DNA of 64,000 nt. Origin: Mytilus californianus (Eukaryota > Mollusca > Bivalvia > Mytilida > Mytilidae). Position 1 is the stretch's first letter, and each line of letters starts with the position of its first letter. The stretch is from the NCBI RefSeq assembly GCF_021869535.1, contig NW_026262668.1:9780348-9844347 (forward strand), written 5' to 3'. Made by a program: the position numbers and the translations under genes. Under the pieces are notes generated by a model, which was given only the letters and a program-made list of their open reading frames with translations, was not told where the DNA came from and made no database searches. Of the stretch, positions 32,456 to 44,867 are shown piece by piece.

Positions 32456-33771
32456 ACACGGCTGGTAATCTACTCACGCAGAACAATTGGTTCTGCAATG
32501 AAAACCGTGAGAGGATTTTCCGGTTATGCTTGAGTGGAGTAATTGTCACCGCTTCGAAAGGTATGTACATTTCTAAATTGCAATTTTCGAATTCAACTGA
32601 TCAAAATATTGCAAATCGGGGAATGCTATGCTGTGGTGAATACTTGAACGAAGAGACACTTGTATCATTTACTGTTGTGCATGGAGTAAAACTCCTACAA
32701 AATCAATCGTCCCACGAAGTAATTGCCGAAAAAAGTGACATTTCAATTTTGAGATGGTTCTACTAACAGACCTACAAGTTCAGATTTAGTTTTTTTTCTG
32801 TCAATGGGATTGAATGTCGTTTTGGGCGGCGTGTACGCTGTCCGAGGTTAATAGACATCTTAATAAATCTAAAAACTGCCAATTTTCATTATTTCATGCG
32901 TGAGGGGATCGGTTCTGTTTGAGGACATCGTGAATGTGTGAGGGGAAGTGCAAACATTTTAGCTGCACTTTGTGTCTAGTGTGTTTTCATGTACCAGCTT
33001 TACATGGAAGTTCAGCTTTGAACGTTGAGTATATTACTTATCACACTGCAGGCAATGGTGGCGTATTCTATCCATCTAAAACATAGATTAAAGTCTAAAT
33101 ACATGCACACGAGAGAAAAAACATAGTCAATCATAAATCTAAAACACTTATATTTACATTGTAGCCATTTCCATTTCAATTGTCAATTTATATTTAGTAT
33201 GAACTTCAATAAAACTATGCAAGTTACTAGCCTTTATTTGAAGTGATTGTTTCATTGTTCGATATAAAGATATGATTGCACTTCCCCTCACGCATTCACG
33301 ATGTCCTCACTCAGAACCGATCCCCTCACGCATGAAATAATGAAAATTTGCAGTTTTTAGATTTATTAAGACGTCTATTAACCTCGGACAGCGTACACGC
33401 CGCCCAAAACGACATCCAATACGGTATACATAAAAAAAAACTAAATCTGAACTTGTAGGTCTGTTTATAGAACCATCTCAAAATTTAAATGTCACTTTTA
33501 TCGGCAATTACTCGTGGGACGATTGTTTTTGTAGGAGTTTTACTCCATGCACAACAGTAAATGATACATGTGTCTCTTCGTTAAAGTATTCACCACAGCA
33601 TAGCATTCTTCGATTTGCAATATTTTGATCAGTTGAATTAGAAAATTACGATTTAGAAATGTACATACCTTTTGAAGCGGTGACAATTACTCCACTCAAG
33701 CATAACCGGAAAATCCCCTCACGGTTTTCATTGCAGAACCGATTGTTCTGCGTGTGTAGATTACCAGCCGT
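32456..33771. repeat. ~500-bp inverted repeat (large hairpin) inside the foldback element
   Basis: The left arm 32,456-32,952 and the right arm 33,276-33,771 are inverted copies at high identity with scattered substitutions and small gaps. The spacer is ~323 bp. Landmarks: ACGGCTGGTAATCTAC against GTAGATTACCAGCCGT, and GGCGGCGTGTACGCTGTCCG against its inverse. Open frames 32,449-32,766 and 33,659-33,886 are the two arms read as protein and resemble nothing I know. Confidence 0.8.
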
Positions 33772-33779
33772 GTTCTATT

Positions 33780-34845
33780 TAATTCTCGTTTTACTTTTCC
33801 TTTCTTATTTTATAGCCATCAATATCCCGGTGAATTTTCTAAATAATGTAGACAGACTAGACCGCCTGACTTATGACTTGAACTAAGGTGATTAATGAAT
33901 CAAAGACTTTCAAATTTCCTTGTTTTTATCAATTATAAAATATAAAATTACTATATTTAAATATTAAATGAATCACAAATTTAAATAATACAATGAAAAA
34001 ATATATAAAGATGATAAAAATAAAACGATTGATTACAACATCACATTAACAAGGGAGGTTACTACTTATCTGATAAGAAAACTAGCCCTGTCGTTAAAGT
34101 ATGCACAGCGGTTATCAGATCAATAGTATTTAAATCGGAGATAATGTCGACGAATGGAAAAGACTTTATCAATCTGAACAATAAGGATGCATGATCTTTA
34201 CTTTTAAGTTTGAAAAGTTGGTTATCTCAGATTATTACAGTTGCATGATGACTGAGGCCAATCAGCCAATATTACACGAACATTCAAGCTCAGCATTCAA
34301 GACGGTAATGATCGGTAATATGTATATGCTATTTAGATTATTTAAAAAAAAGTTCACACTCCAAGTCGAGGTTTAGGAGGCCATCTTAAGAGTCACCAGG
34401 AAGCCGTCCAAAATGCTCGGCACATTATTGTACTGTCATAGGTTTGCGTGAAGTTGTATAATTCTATGAGTGATTTAATTCATTTATATTGTTTAGCGGT
34501 ATATACTTAATTGCAAGTTTTTTTTTTTTTGTTTATTTATGAAACACTTTGACTTCGTTGAATGCGTTTTCAGGAATGGAATCCACCCGCAAACGCTACA
34601 AATGAACATTGTTGAATTTTTGAATAGACAGTTCAAATAAATGTTGAATACTAGGTATCTATATACCGTGTTATAAATATAATGAAGTAAATATAGGATG
34701 TGTATGATAGGTATTGGTTGTAAGGTGAAAGAATGCTGCAGAATGGTAGTATAGGGACTCTATGTTTTCTGTGATAATATGTAAAACTTGTTGTAAATAG
34801 TATTGAGGTTTAATAAATATAAAGATAAAAAAAAAAAAAGAAAAA
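33780..34845. other. Interior of the foldback element; no gene seen
   Basis: AT-rich, no conserved coding signal. A short copy of the CTATTTAATTCTCGTTTTAC sequence at 33,775-33,800 is repeated inverted at 34,848-34,868, just inside the right terminus. Confidence 0.4.
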
Positions 34846-35192
34846 GTAAAACGAGAATTAAATAGAACAAAATACAGATATTGAATTCAAATGTAGATAT
34901 TTTTCTTGTTTAGTGAAATAAAAAACGAAAAACAAAAACACTTTTGATTTTCATTTTGGTTTTTGAGAAATCAAAAACGAAAAATGAAAACACTTTCGTT
35001 TTCCGGTTTGGGTTTTGAGAAATCAAAAACAAAAAACGAAAAACGAAAACACTTTCGTTTTTCATTTTGGTTTTTTAGAAATCAAAAACGAAAAATGAAA
35101 ACACTTTCGTTTTTTGCTTTTTGTTTTTGATATTTCAAAACGAAAAACGAATGGACGCAAATATACACGGACCATCTACACTGTGCTAGTGC

Positions 35193-35843
35193 CATTCACA
35201 AAAGAAACAAAGGAGTAAACGAATGTATAGCAAAAGAAAACTGTAAAAATAGAAAAAGAAAGGAGAGGGATCAATATAAAATAGAATTTGAAAAGCGACA
35301 GAATCGTATTGAAAAGAAGCGTCAGTATCAAAGAAAAAAAGGAGGAGCTCTCTTATTACAACAACAAATATTGAGAAAATCCCAACATTCTGTAACAAAA
35401 TGAAAAAGCACAAGACACTGAAGAAATTAAGAAATAGCCTGCCAGAACCATCAGGAACGAAATTGTCTACACTCGCATCATATCTTCAAAGTGAAAAATC
35501 GCCTACTGTTAAAACGCTTCAAAGCACCAATATTATATATTCATCAAAGGAAAATATTGAAAACAAAATAGGGCTAGCTGTTCTTGAAAATACGAAATTA
35601 GCATTTTCAGAGACAAAACTTAAACGAACAGATCAGGCAAGAGCACAAATGACCGTTTTAAGCGCGTCAGTCAGCGGCAAATGCGTAAAAAAATTACGAT
35701 CAAAACTTTCCATAGCTAAACAATTGGGCGTTACCCTCCTCAATAAAATTTGTCATAGTTTGTCATCGAAGAGAAAGGTAAGATCTGATGCACTTTCGGA
35801 ATCAAATAAAAAATTAATTCATGACGTTTTGTGTTCTCCGTAA
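35193..35843 (+). pseudogene. Broken basic, coiled-coil-like ORF of unknown family
   Basis: The main frame (Met at 35400, stop TAA after 35840) gives 147 residues, Lys/Ser-rich, with a KKLRNSLPEP segment, a long polar helix-prone middle and a C-terminal LSSKRKVRSDALSESNKKLI segment. Upstream, another frame (35,193-35,340) encodes an Arg/Lys/Glu-rich helix (RRDQYKIEFEKRQNRIEKKR). The two frames join at an A-run near 35,333-35,340, suggesting a frameshift in one longer basic protein. The layout reminds me of uncharacterised invertebrate transposon-associated proteins with a basic N-terminal helix, but I cannot name the family. It starts just outside the foldback element. Confidence 0.35.
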
Positions 35844-36054
35844 AATTCAAATCCAACTGGAAATAAAAATGACGTGAAAAGTGTGCGTATTGGACCAAAA
35901 AATATTCAAGTCACCATGTTAAAATATTAGAAAAGACTCAATCAGAAGTTTTTATAGATTTTAAACATGAATACGCATTTAAGCGACACACACGGCTATA
36001 TATACGATAGCAATGATAGATTTTCTTTGAAACAAAAAAATAATGGCGTAAATG

Positions 36055-36480
36055 ACACATTCGCTTGGGGCATTGATCCTTCTCCCCCCCCCCCCCCTTT
36101 TCTCATGATTTCATTTGTTTAGTAATTTTTATATTCAAACATATTTTCATTTATTTAATTTGTTCTTATTTTAATCCATACGATCTAACAATACCAGTAG
36201 TTTATAAGTACTGCCTTTCTTTTCCTATTTTCCACAAGGCAGGAAAGATAGAAAAATTAAATACTGCACATCTGCTCGCCAACGGCACATTAGAAAATGA
36301 GAATAAAGGGGTAGCACGCATAAACTGCTGTTAATGTTAGACCGTATGGATACGAGTAAGAACAAATCAAATAAGTGAAAATAAATTGAAATATTAAAAA
36401 AGTTAATTTCCTTTTAACAAAAAATAAAGAAGGGGAAAACAGAAAAAAGGGGCCCATGCCCCAAACGCCTGTGGTAAAGA
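36055..36480. mobile_element. ~425-bp MITE-like element with GGGGCAT ends
   Basis: GCTTGGGGCATTGATCC plus a C-run and TTTATTTAATTTGTTCTTA on the left mirror GTAAGAACAAATCAAATAAG and GGGCCCATGCCCCAAACGC on the right. The inverted termini are ~120 bp and imperfect. A 14-nt C-run lies at 36,084-36,097. Confidence 0.5.
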
Positions 36481-38385
36481 GCGGTGAAATCCACTATTTT
36501 AATGTTATTGCTAGTGCAAAGATTTCTGAAGTCATAGAAAATTGCAACTAATTCATACTAATTGTATACAGTGATTGGTTGTCTCATATTTACGCTAAAA
36601 TCGACGAGACTGCATGATGATTTTGATTATGTGATCATTTGGTTTTCTAGACTGTTTTCTTGATATTGACAAATGATTTGTGATAATATTTGAAATATAC
36701 TAGTACCTGATTTTGACTTTGAACATTATAAATGATAATAATTATAATATTTTTTTTATTTCAAGAGGGTTAATTACAACTTGTATATTTTTCAAACAAA
36801 CACATGCTTACAGTACACATTCAATATATATATGTAAAATCATTCATGCAATTTTTTTATTGAAAAAGGGAGACGCCTAAAAATCGCCTTTAAATTCCGA
36901 GAGAAAAACGATTATGTCAGACCTACAAGTTGAAGACAGGAAACATTTTCTTTTGTATTGCAAGGAAAACTCAACCATTAGACCAGCTTTTACTGGAGAG
37001 AGAGTGCTGTCCCCTTGACGTAATGGACGTGTGAATTTTCAGAGAGACTAAAATCATCAAAAATGTAGAATTCACGAAAAGAACGAAAACAACCGATATA
37101 CCATAGGGAACAGCATTAAATATACTACATGGTGAGAAGAAGAGAATAAACGTATGATAATGATTTAATTTTTCACCTTTTGTGCAATTTATTTGAAGAC
37201 AGCACTAAAAATAGAACATTACACCTACATATAATGAGAACAATTCACTAAGTCGGACAATGTAAATTAATTGTTTGTGTGAGGTGTTGCAATCGGTCAT
37301 CGAAATTGGACTTTGGACCCTATGATCACTTGACCATACGTTTACCTATAATTCTAATACATATATAATGTCACTTAGTGAAACACGTCAGCTCTTGGAG
37401 GAGAGTAGAAACATATCCAACTATAGCAGTCATCACGTGACATTGGCGACGTCACACATCACCCGTATCATGCCCAAGTAAAATGTATAGAAATGCACAG
37501 GGGCTTTCAGGAATCGATAAAATAAATTACTTTAAGTTCATGATAAAAAAAAGTGTGGAAATATATAGTAATTCCTCATATATTTAGAAATATATTTATG
37601 CCTTTTGGAAAAGTTTAAATTTTGGTCTTCTCCCTTCCAAATGCTTTTGAAAATTTGTCTTGTTGCCTCGATAATTCACACTGTTAAATCATCCAACTCC
37701 GATAAATATTGGATTTTCTGTCGTGTTAAACCTAAAATTGCGATTTAAACAAAACAGATGGAAAAATTGTGGAAATATGTGCTTATTACTATATTCATGA
37801 ATATTTGAAATATCGTACATGCAATAGTTTAATTTTTTATTACGTCCCTTCCAAATTGATTTGAAAATTAGCTATTTTCAGAAAATCGGGTATTATTTTT
37901 CAAGATGGCGACCACATTGACAGCGTGGCCCGACTTGGTAAAAATATATTTTGTAAGATTGTTACAATGAAAATCAAATAACTTTTGGATGCTCGCGTTT
38001 TCAGTCATTGTCTTACCTTAAAGCAGCATAGAATCAAACATTGGTTCCTTTTGATAAAACTGATACATGCTGTTGTTGTTTTATAAAAATTTTAAAAAAT
38101 GGCGACCAAATAATTTTCAAACGTAGACGATGTTCGACACTTATTTTGTCCATGCAAATAATTCAACTTAATTTCACTGTTTATATTGCAATTAAATATG
38201 ACACGTTATTGTCACTATAATGATAGACCTCGAATGGATATTAACCGAGGTGAAATAACTATATTTTTCAATTTTCTTTAAACCATTCATCGGGTAACTA
38301 GTAAATTTTACATAATCCTAATTAAACCAGTAACATGCAGAGTTATCGAACGTAATTATGACTGGAATAGTTGCATATGGATTGT
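36481..38385. other. No gene recognised
   Basis: AT-rich sequence up to the LINE. Two ATGGCGACC strings (about 37,903 and 38,098) sit in loosely similar contexts, suggesting an old repeat. No coding signal. Confidence 0.35.
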
Positions 38386-38389
38386 AGAA

Positions 38390-39356
38390 GAAAATGGGGA
38401 GAACCAAAGCGTACCTCTACTTTTGAACACCTTTATAAATCTAGTATCAAGCATTGATAAAAGATTGCAGTCGGTAGAGAAAGGCATTGACAAATTTGGT
38501 GACATAAAAAAAAATTATTACATCTCTGACAAGTCGAGTTATTACTACTGAGAAGGGCTTAAAATCATGCCAAGGTAAAACAACTGAACTTGAAAACAAC
38601 ATACAAGGAGTAGGGAATTTATTTGACAACCTAAAATCTCAATGTGATAAAAACAAGAGCCTCAATGACAAGAATACCAGTGAAATTGATAAAGCAAAAA
38701 CAAGCATTAATAAGGTTTCCAATGACATTTCTGAAATAAAATCACAAGGTAGAACTTCGACTGATTGTAACTGCCAAGGTGAACTAGAAAATCTTAAGGA
38801 AAGAGTGCTTGACTTACATTGTCGGTCTATGAAGAACAATCTTATCTTTACTGGTCTTTACGAGGTAAGAGATGAAAACACAGAAGAATTTCTCCGAGAT
38901 TTCCTCTATAATGAAATTGGTATTGATTACAAAATTGAATTTGGTAATGTCCACCGTTTTGGACGCAGTCAACGTGGTATGAGACCAATCGTCGCACGAT
39001 TCATATATCAATACGATTTGCAGTATGTGCTAGATAATGCCTACAGGTTACGAAATACTAGATATGGTATCAAACAGCAGTTTCCGAAAGAAATAGAAGA
39101 CAGGAGGAAGCAATTGTATCCTATCATGAAGGAAGCCAAGTACAATAGACGAAATGTGAAACTTGTACGCGACCGACTCTATATCGACAATGAACTGTAT
39201 GAGATACAAGATGACATCGACACATTTGACCGCCGTGGCCATCCGGACCAACGTAGCGATGCCCCGCATATTAACGAACAGTCAACGCCAAACTCACAAG
39301 GGGATCGCAGATCCATGAAACGGCCTCGAACCAGCTCAACCCCTTCACGCATTTAG
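38390..39356 (+). pseudogene. LINE ORF1 (nucleic-acid-binding protein), frameshifted
   Basis: The intact part (Met 38805 to stop 39356) is 183 residues. It contains CRSMKNNLIFTGLYE, FGNVHRFGRSQRGMRPIVAR and IKQQFPKEIEDRRKQLYPIM, the RRM-plus-C-terminal-domain pattern of L1-like ORF1 proteins. ORF1 proteins of this group trimerise through a coiled coil, bind RNA and act as chaperones. In-frame sequence upstream (about 38,430-38,800) encodes such a helix (INLVSSIDKRLQSVEKGIDK, NKSLNDKNTSEIDKAKTSI) but is broken at an A-run near 38,508-38,516. So the Met at 38805 is internal, not the original start. Confidence 0.75.
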
Positions 39357-39479
39357 GAGCGCCGAGGAGTACACCACCTTGAGACGTCGAACTTAAATCA
39401 TAAACTTGGTGCTACATTTAGAAAAATTGACAATGTAAATAATACTAGTGTAATTAACGATGTTCGTATTGAAAATAGT

Positions 39480-40511
39480 GATCTTACATTTGATTTGTCT
39501 AGTTGTAATATATTTAGTGGGCAACAATATAATGTAATAAACACATGTACTAATGATTATAATACAATAGATATATCACCCAGTAATATACCTGTAGGGG
39601 GTAATACATGTATTGATGAAATATATGATCAGATTGATATGATTTTTAATGTAAATGATGATGAGAGCCCAAGCCATTCTCTAAACAGTGAATCTTTAGA
39701 CCTGTCTCAGGAAAAAACTACAAATATTCAAACCATAAACCTTATTTATATAAATTGTTGTGGCCTAAAACATAAGTAACAATACCCAGAATTCGAAAAT
39801 TTACTTCAAAAACATGATATTTTATGCTTTGTCGAGTCCAAAACTGACGATATGGACGAAATTTGTATACCGGGATATAAGGTAAAAGCCAAAAATAGAC
39901 GTAAGATATCTAGAGTGAAGTCCGGTGGTATTGTACTCGGGTATAGGGAAAATATTTCGAATTGTATCCAAGTAATTGAGACAAATAGTAAATTTGTTCT
40001 ATGGTGTAAGATTTCAAGACTATTCAAAGACGGGGACATTATCCTCGGTGTTGTGTACATACCACTAGAATACACTGCTTATTCATCACCTGATGCTTTC
40101 GGTGAAATTGAAAGCGAGTACCTAGAACTCTCATCTAAATATGAAAATATATTAATGGTCGGGGATTTTAACGCCCGCACGGCCAGTGAGAAAGATTATA
40201 TTTTTATTGACGAAAATGATAAGAATAATGAGTTAGAAGGTGTATCTATTAATGATGTATGTAACCTAAACCTTTTTAATATACCCATTGATCGTAATAG
40301 TATGGACAAAGGGAAAAACCGTTACGGTAATCAATTACTTGAGTTATGTAAATGTAACAGCTTATTTATTATGAATGGAAGACTAGGTACTGATAGAGTT
40401 GGAAAATTTACCTGTAGAAACGCAAGTGTAGTAGACTACTATTTATGTAATGTTAATTTCATCAGGAACATATATATTGACGTTAGATATACTGTTCCCA
40501 GATTTCATTGA
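39480..40511 (+). pseudogene. LINE ORF2 N-terminus: AP endonuclease domain
   Basis: Motifs in order: YINCCGLKHK (39,750s), then a TAA, FVESKTDD with the catalytic Glu, GGIVLGYR, GVVYIPLE, VGDFNARTA (Asp/Asn), and SVVDYYLCN. After a frameshift near 40,450-40,500 comes EFSHLYSALHCPL, where the usual Asp-His end motif appears as Ala-Leu-His. This endonuclease nicks target DNA to prime reverse transcription in active elements; here the stop at about 39,777, the frameshift and the altered last motif abolish that. Confidence 0.75.
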
Positions 40512-41282
40512 AAACATTATTAATTTGATCGTTTTAGAATTTTCACATTTGTACTCAGCTTTACATTGCCCTTTGTATATATGTTTGAATTGTAATCAAT
40601 CTGTAAATGAAGACATTGAACAGAACAATTTCATTAGTCAATCATATAAAAAAGTTAATAAATGGGATCATGAAAAGAAACCTGAATTTAGAGAGAATTT
40701 AAATTTTGAAAAACTAGACAGTTTATTACATGATTTAGTAAATGTAAATTTGGAAAGTATTAATGATGACATGATAAACTCTTTTGTGAATGAGATCGGA
40801 TTAATCCTAATAGAATCCGCAAGGGAGACTTTAGGAACAAGACCAGACAAGCCAAAAAAACGAGCATCCAAAAACAAGGGAGATAAACCTTGGTTTAACC
40901 TTGAGTGTAAATTTGAGAGACAGAATTATAGAAAATTTAAGCGCAAACTGAAGGCAAAGCCTTCGCCTTTATTATCTAATAAAGTTATAGAATCTGAGAA
41001 AAGATATAAAAAGGTCATGGACAAGGCTATAAAAAACATAAAAAAGATATGACTCGAAAATTAAAAAATCTTAGATCTCAAAACACCAAAGAGTATTGGA
41101 AAATTTTGAACCAACGTGAACATTCAAAACAACCGAATATTAATTTTGAGGATTTACTCAACTTTTTCAAAGAGCTAAACTCAGGTAACTCAGATCCAAT
41201 TGACTTGCCAACTAATGATACAAATTTGATGAGTGAACTGAATGATAATTTAAATAGTCCAATTACGAAAGAAGAAATATAA
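40450..41282 (+). pseudogene. LINE ORF2 linker between endonuclease and RT
   Basis: Two overlapping frames (40,450-41,052 and 41,049-41,282) carry DKPWFNLECKFERQNYRKFK and KEYWKILNQREHSKQP, typical of the endonuclease-RT linker in LINEs. They are separated by a frameshift at about 41,045 and end in a TAA at 41,280. Confidence 0.7.
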
Positions 41283-42259
41283 AAATGTATTAAGAATTTA
41301 AAAAATAACAAAGCTTGTGGTGATGATATGATTATTAACGAATATATTAAGACTTCTGGCGATTTTTTTATTGATGTTTATGCTGCATTGTTTAACTTGA
41401 TTTTTAGAACTGGAATAGTACCAGTATCTTGGGTGATTGGAACGATCAAGCCATTTTATAAAAACAAAGGCAATAAGTTTGATCCTAAAAACTATAGACC
41501 CATTACTATTGTAAGTTGTATGGGTAAATTATTTACAGCTATTTTAAGTAATAGACTTGCAAGGTTCTCTGATGAAGTTTTACTACTTAATGAAAATCAG
41601 TGTGGATTCCGAAATGGTTACTCAACTTGAGATTGTATCTTTACACTACACTCTTTTTTTGAAATTTTGAAATTAAAAAAGAAAAAAATGTTCTGTGCTT
41701 CTGTCGATTTTGAGAAAGCATTTGATACAGTGACTAGAGATGCTTTATGGTACAAGATGCTTGTAAATAATATTAATGGTTATATGTATAAAATTATCCA
41801 TAACATGTATGATGATATAAAATCATGCTTGTCATACAATGGTGAGAAATCTGATATTTTCCAAGCAACATTGGTCTACGGCAAGGGGAGAATTTATCCC
41901 CTTTTCTTTTTTCGCTTTTTTCGAACGATTTGGAAGATTTCTTTTGTAAAGGGAATTTGATAGGCTTAAAAACTATATCAAATGCCCTAGAAGACGAACT
42001 AAACATATATGTTAAACTGTTTGCAATTCTCTACGCAGACGATACTGTTTTAATGGCTGAATCAGCCACAGAACTTCAATTACTATTAGAAAAATTTGAA
42101 TCATATTGTAATGTTTGGAAAATGAAAGTCAATGTAGACAAGACTAAAATCATGATTTTTTGTAGTGGTAGACAACCTGTTAACCTTAAATTTAATTTTG
42201 GTAACTCTGACTTAGAAATTGTTAATGAGTTTAAATATCTTGGGATTTATTTTTCTTAA
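41283..42259 (+). pseudogene. LINE ORF2 reverse transcriptase domain
   Basis: Motifs: CIKNLKNNKACGDD, IKPFYKNKGNKFDPKNYRPI, NQCGFRNGYST then TGA (~41,628), VDFEKAFDTV (catalytic Asp), a degenerated RQG/LSP region with a frameshift at about 41,880-41,930, ILYADDTVLMAES (the YADD catalytic box), VNVDKTKIMIF and FKYLGIYF followed by TAA (~42,257). The full finger/palm order of a LINE RT is visible, so identity is secure although it is dead. Confidence 0.85.
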
Positions 42260-43057
42260 AATGGCTCATTTAACGCAAATAAGAAGCATCTTGCAGAAAA
42301 AGCTACGAGAGCAATGTATGAAGTTATCAAAAAAGGTAGAAAGCATGGCTTATCAATAAGCTGTCAATTAGATTTATTTGATAAATTGGTTAAACCTGTT
42401 TTACTTTACGGCTGTGAAATTTGGGGATTTGGAAATAATGATATATTAGAAAGAGTTCATTTGAAATTTTGTAAACTTCTACTCCATCTAAAATCTTCCA
42501 CCACGAATTGTGTTATATATGGAGAATTAGGACGTTATCCTATTAGCTTAGATATCAAAGTTCGCATGATTTCATACTGGGCAAAGTTGATTTTTAGCAA
42601 ACCCAGTAAATTATCAACAATAGCATATAAATTAATGTTTAGCTTATCTCATGGAAACAATGTTAAATTTTATTGGATGAAATGTATAGAATCTATTCTA
42701 AATGATACTGGTTTATCTTATGTATGGTTAATTCAAACTTGTATAAATGAAATTTGGTTAAAGACTGTTGTTAGAACATCTCTCCAAGATCAATTTAAAC
42801 AAACATGGTACTCAGATATTCAAACGAACTCAAAAACATTAAATTACCGCCTTTTTAAGGAACTTTTCGGATTCGAAAAGTATTTAGATATTTTGGAACC
42901 CCGTGATATTTATACTTTATGTCAATTTAGACTAATTAACCACAGATTACCGATAGAAAGTGGTAGATGGAAAAAAATTCAGAGAGATAAAAGAATATGC
43001 GAACTATGTGACTTAAAAGATCTTGGAGATGAATTCCACTATGTAATGAATTGTTAA
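42260..43057 (+). pseudogene. LINE ORF2 thumb and C-terminal Cys/His domain
   Basis: The frame has LFDKLVKPVLLYGCEIWGFG (post-RT thumb landmark) and a C-terminal HRLPIESGRWKKIQR with RICELCDLKDLGDEFHYVMNC-type C-x2-C...H-x4-C knuckle. It stops at 43057. Sequence to about 43,130 still reads as the usual LINE end (IERQKYIDKKYINYPNIIKF) in the same neighbourhood, so the stop is premature. Confidence 0.75.
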
Positions 43058-43300
43058 TTTATGGCAATAGAAAGACAAAAGTATATTGATAAAAAGTATA
43101 TTAATTATCCGAATATAATTAAATTTAAAGGCCAGGGCTGACCTAGATAGAAATCCGGTTGGAGAGCAATTATGCCAATAAGGAAATGGGAGGGGCCTAA
43201 CTATCTTATCAATTATTTATAGAAGTCAGCATGGTAAACAAAAAACAAACACATGTGGAATTTACCTTTGTGTAGATATTTATAATCCAGTCTAAAATAA

Positions 43301-43482
43301 TTATCTAAGAAATAACAAGATTATGTTGATCAGAAATATAAGCATGTTGATAATAGTTAACACTTGTAAATTTAATGCATTGGTGTACTTATTCTGTTTT
43401 AAAAAGAAACTAGAAATGTAGTGGTTCCAAATGTTTATCCTGTAATTATATGTTAGATTTTTGTAAATTTTCTTTCCTTTTT
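43301..43482 (-). pseudogene. Displaced C-terminal part of the DDE-like transposase ORF
   Basis: Reading the minus strand from 43482, the frame left open at 47,226 continues as GKKIYKNLTYNYRINIWNHY and stays open to TAA at 43303-43301. The frame is kept exactly when the TTTTT target duplication is counted once. I recall GKK.Y....YKYR..VW at this position in related uncharacterised invertebrate proteins, which supports genuine continuity. The last ~30 residues are low in information. Confidence 0.5.
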
Positions 43483-44099
43483 CACGGGTAGTAACCTCGT
43501 CATATCGAAAAGCGTTTAGTACAGTGATTTTGTCATAGTTTGGTTAAGATGAACATGGTTGTGTTAAGTGTTTTTGTTGACAAACAGTTTCAAAATATAA
43601 ACATTCGAATAGTTTGTTAAAGGAACTAATGACAACAAATTCAAGCTGGTAAGTATCTTTGTTTATAGGTAATATGTTATCACATCAAAATTTGTATCAT
43701 ATAGTTATCAATTTGACACAGAATATGCTTGCGTATGTCAAAATTTAAAAGTTATGATTCGTTTCTAATGCACAAAGAAAAGTGGTTTGCTTACTGTCTG
43801 CTACATCACATATTTTGTTATGATATAAAACTGCCGTCAATTTTCCCGAAAAACAGCCCCTAGTGCACACAATTTGAGATTACAGAATATTCGGTGTCAT
43901 GGTTTGGTTCATTCGTGTCATGGTTTATTTCATGTTGAACATGGTTCAGTTATGTGATTCTATTCGTGAATGAAGGAAAAGTAACGATCAAAATAAACAG
44001 ACATTATATATATTGAAATACTCTTTTTTAAATCGTTTAATTTGGAATACAAAAGACATATATACGCACATTAAATGTAGTATTAAATATATTATTAAG

Positions 44100-44280
44100 T
44101 ACATGCGGTCTGATTGCCAATGAGATAACTATCCACCCGAGACCAAAATGACGTAGATGTAAGCAACTATATGTCGTCGTACGGCCTTCAACAATGAACA
44201 AAATCCATACCTTTTAGCCAGCTATAAAAGGCTCCGACAAAATTATATGTATAAACAATTTAAATGAGAAAACCAATGTA
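44100..44280 (+). repeat. Dispersed repeat family A, 5' fragment
   Basis: GCGGTCTGATTGCCAATGAG, GTACGGCCTTCAACAATGAA and GCCAGCTATAAAAGGC blocks are conserved. Confidence 0.65.
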
Positions 44281-44867
44281 TTATACAATATTACAAAAAC
44301 ATAATCATTTTTATTCGTTCGTAATAATAATTGATAAAAGTGGACATTAAATCGGCTTCATTCTAATTCGGAATTGTGATTTTTCATATATTTGAATTCT
44401 GAACTTGTTTGAATTTTTTTTTTTTTTTTTATGTTTACTAATAGTTTGTAAAACAAATAAGTTTTAACTGTTGTCCACGTCACGCGTTAACTATTTGTTT
44501 CGTGGATGGTTGAAGACTTATTGTGTCTTCTTGATATCGTTTGGTTAGTTTTGTAGTTGGGATACTATAGCATGGGCGTATAACCCCATATCTCCTTTTA
44601 TTCCTCATAGACTGGTTCAAAATAAAACAACAGATATATAGTTTAGTAGAAAAAAAAAGAAGAACAAAAATTACTTTTTGACAAGCTGATACGTTTTGCA
44701 ACTTTACAAATTGAACAAGTGATGCCGCTCACGATATCATCGACAGAGTCAATCATGGACAAATAATCTATGTGAAACAGAAGCAGCGCTTTCTGTTTTT
44801 TGTAATTATTATCTCAAAAGATAGTTTAAAAGAGCAGAGACTATTTAAATTATAAAAGCAAAATAAC

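Larger units (their letters stand above)
32172..35150. mobile_element. Foldback element, ~3 kb, with tandem-repeat inverted termini
   Basis: Each end (about 32,172-32,455 and 34,850-35,150) is a run of ~60-bp units built from GTTTTCGTTTTTCGTTTTTG and AAAAACCAAAATGAAAA, in inverted orientation. Just inside both ends is a matching non-repetitive stretch (AACAAGAAAAACATCTACAT against its inverse). The middle contains a second, long inverted repeat listed separately. No transposase is present, so it is non-autonomous. Such terminal tandem arrays are typical of foldback elements. Confidence 0.6.
38390..43135 (+). mobile_element. Decayed APE-type LINE (ORF1 + ORF2), ~4.7 kb
   Basis: The order is a coiled-coil/ORF1 region, an AP-endonuclease domain, a linker, a reverse transcriptase and a C-terminal Cys/His knuckle, all on the plus strand. 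Multiple stops and frameshifts make it non-functional. ORF1 plus ORF2 architecture resembles the L1/Tx1 group; clade is not certain. The 3' end is cut near 43,135, where unrelated sequence begins, so no 3' tail is seen. C-terminal pieces of a related LINE lie at 54,720-54,960 on the minus strand. Confidence 0.8.

Noticed and set aside
32449..32766. 105-codon open frame
   Set aside because: It lies entirely in one arm of the large inverted repeat; the other arm has different disrupted frames and no known motif.
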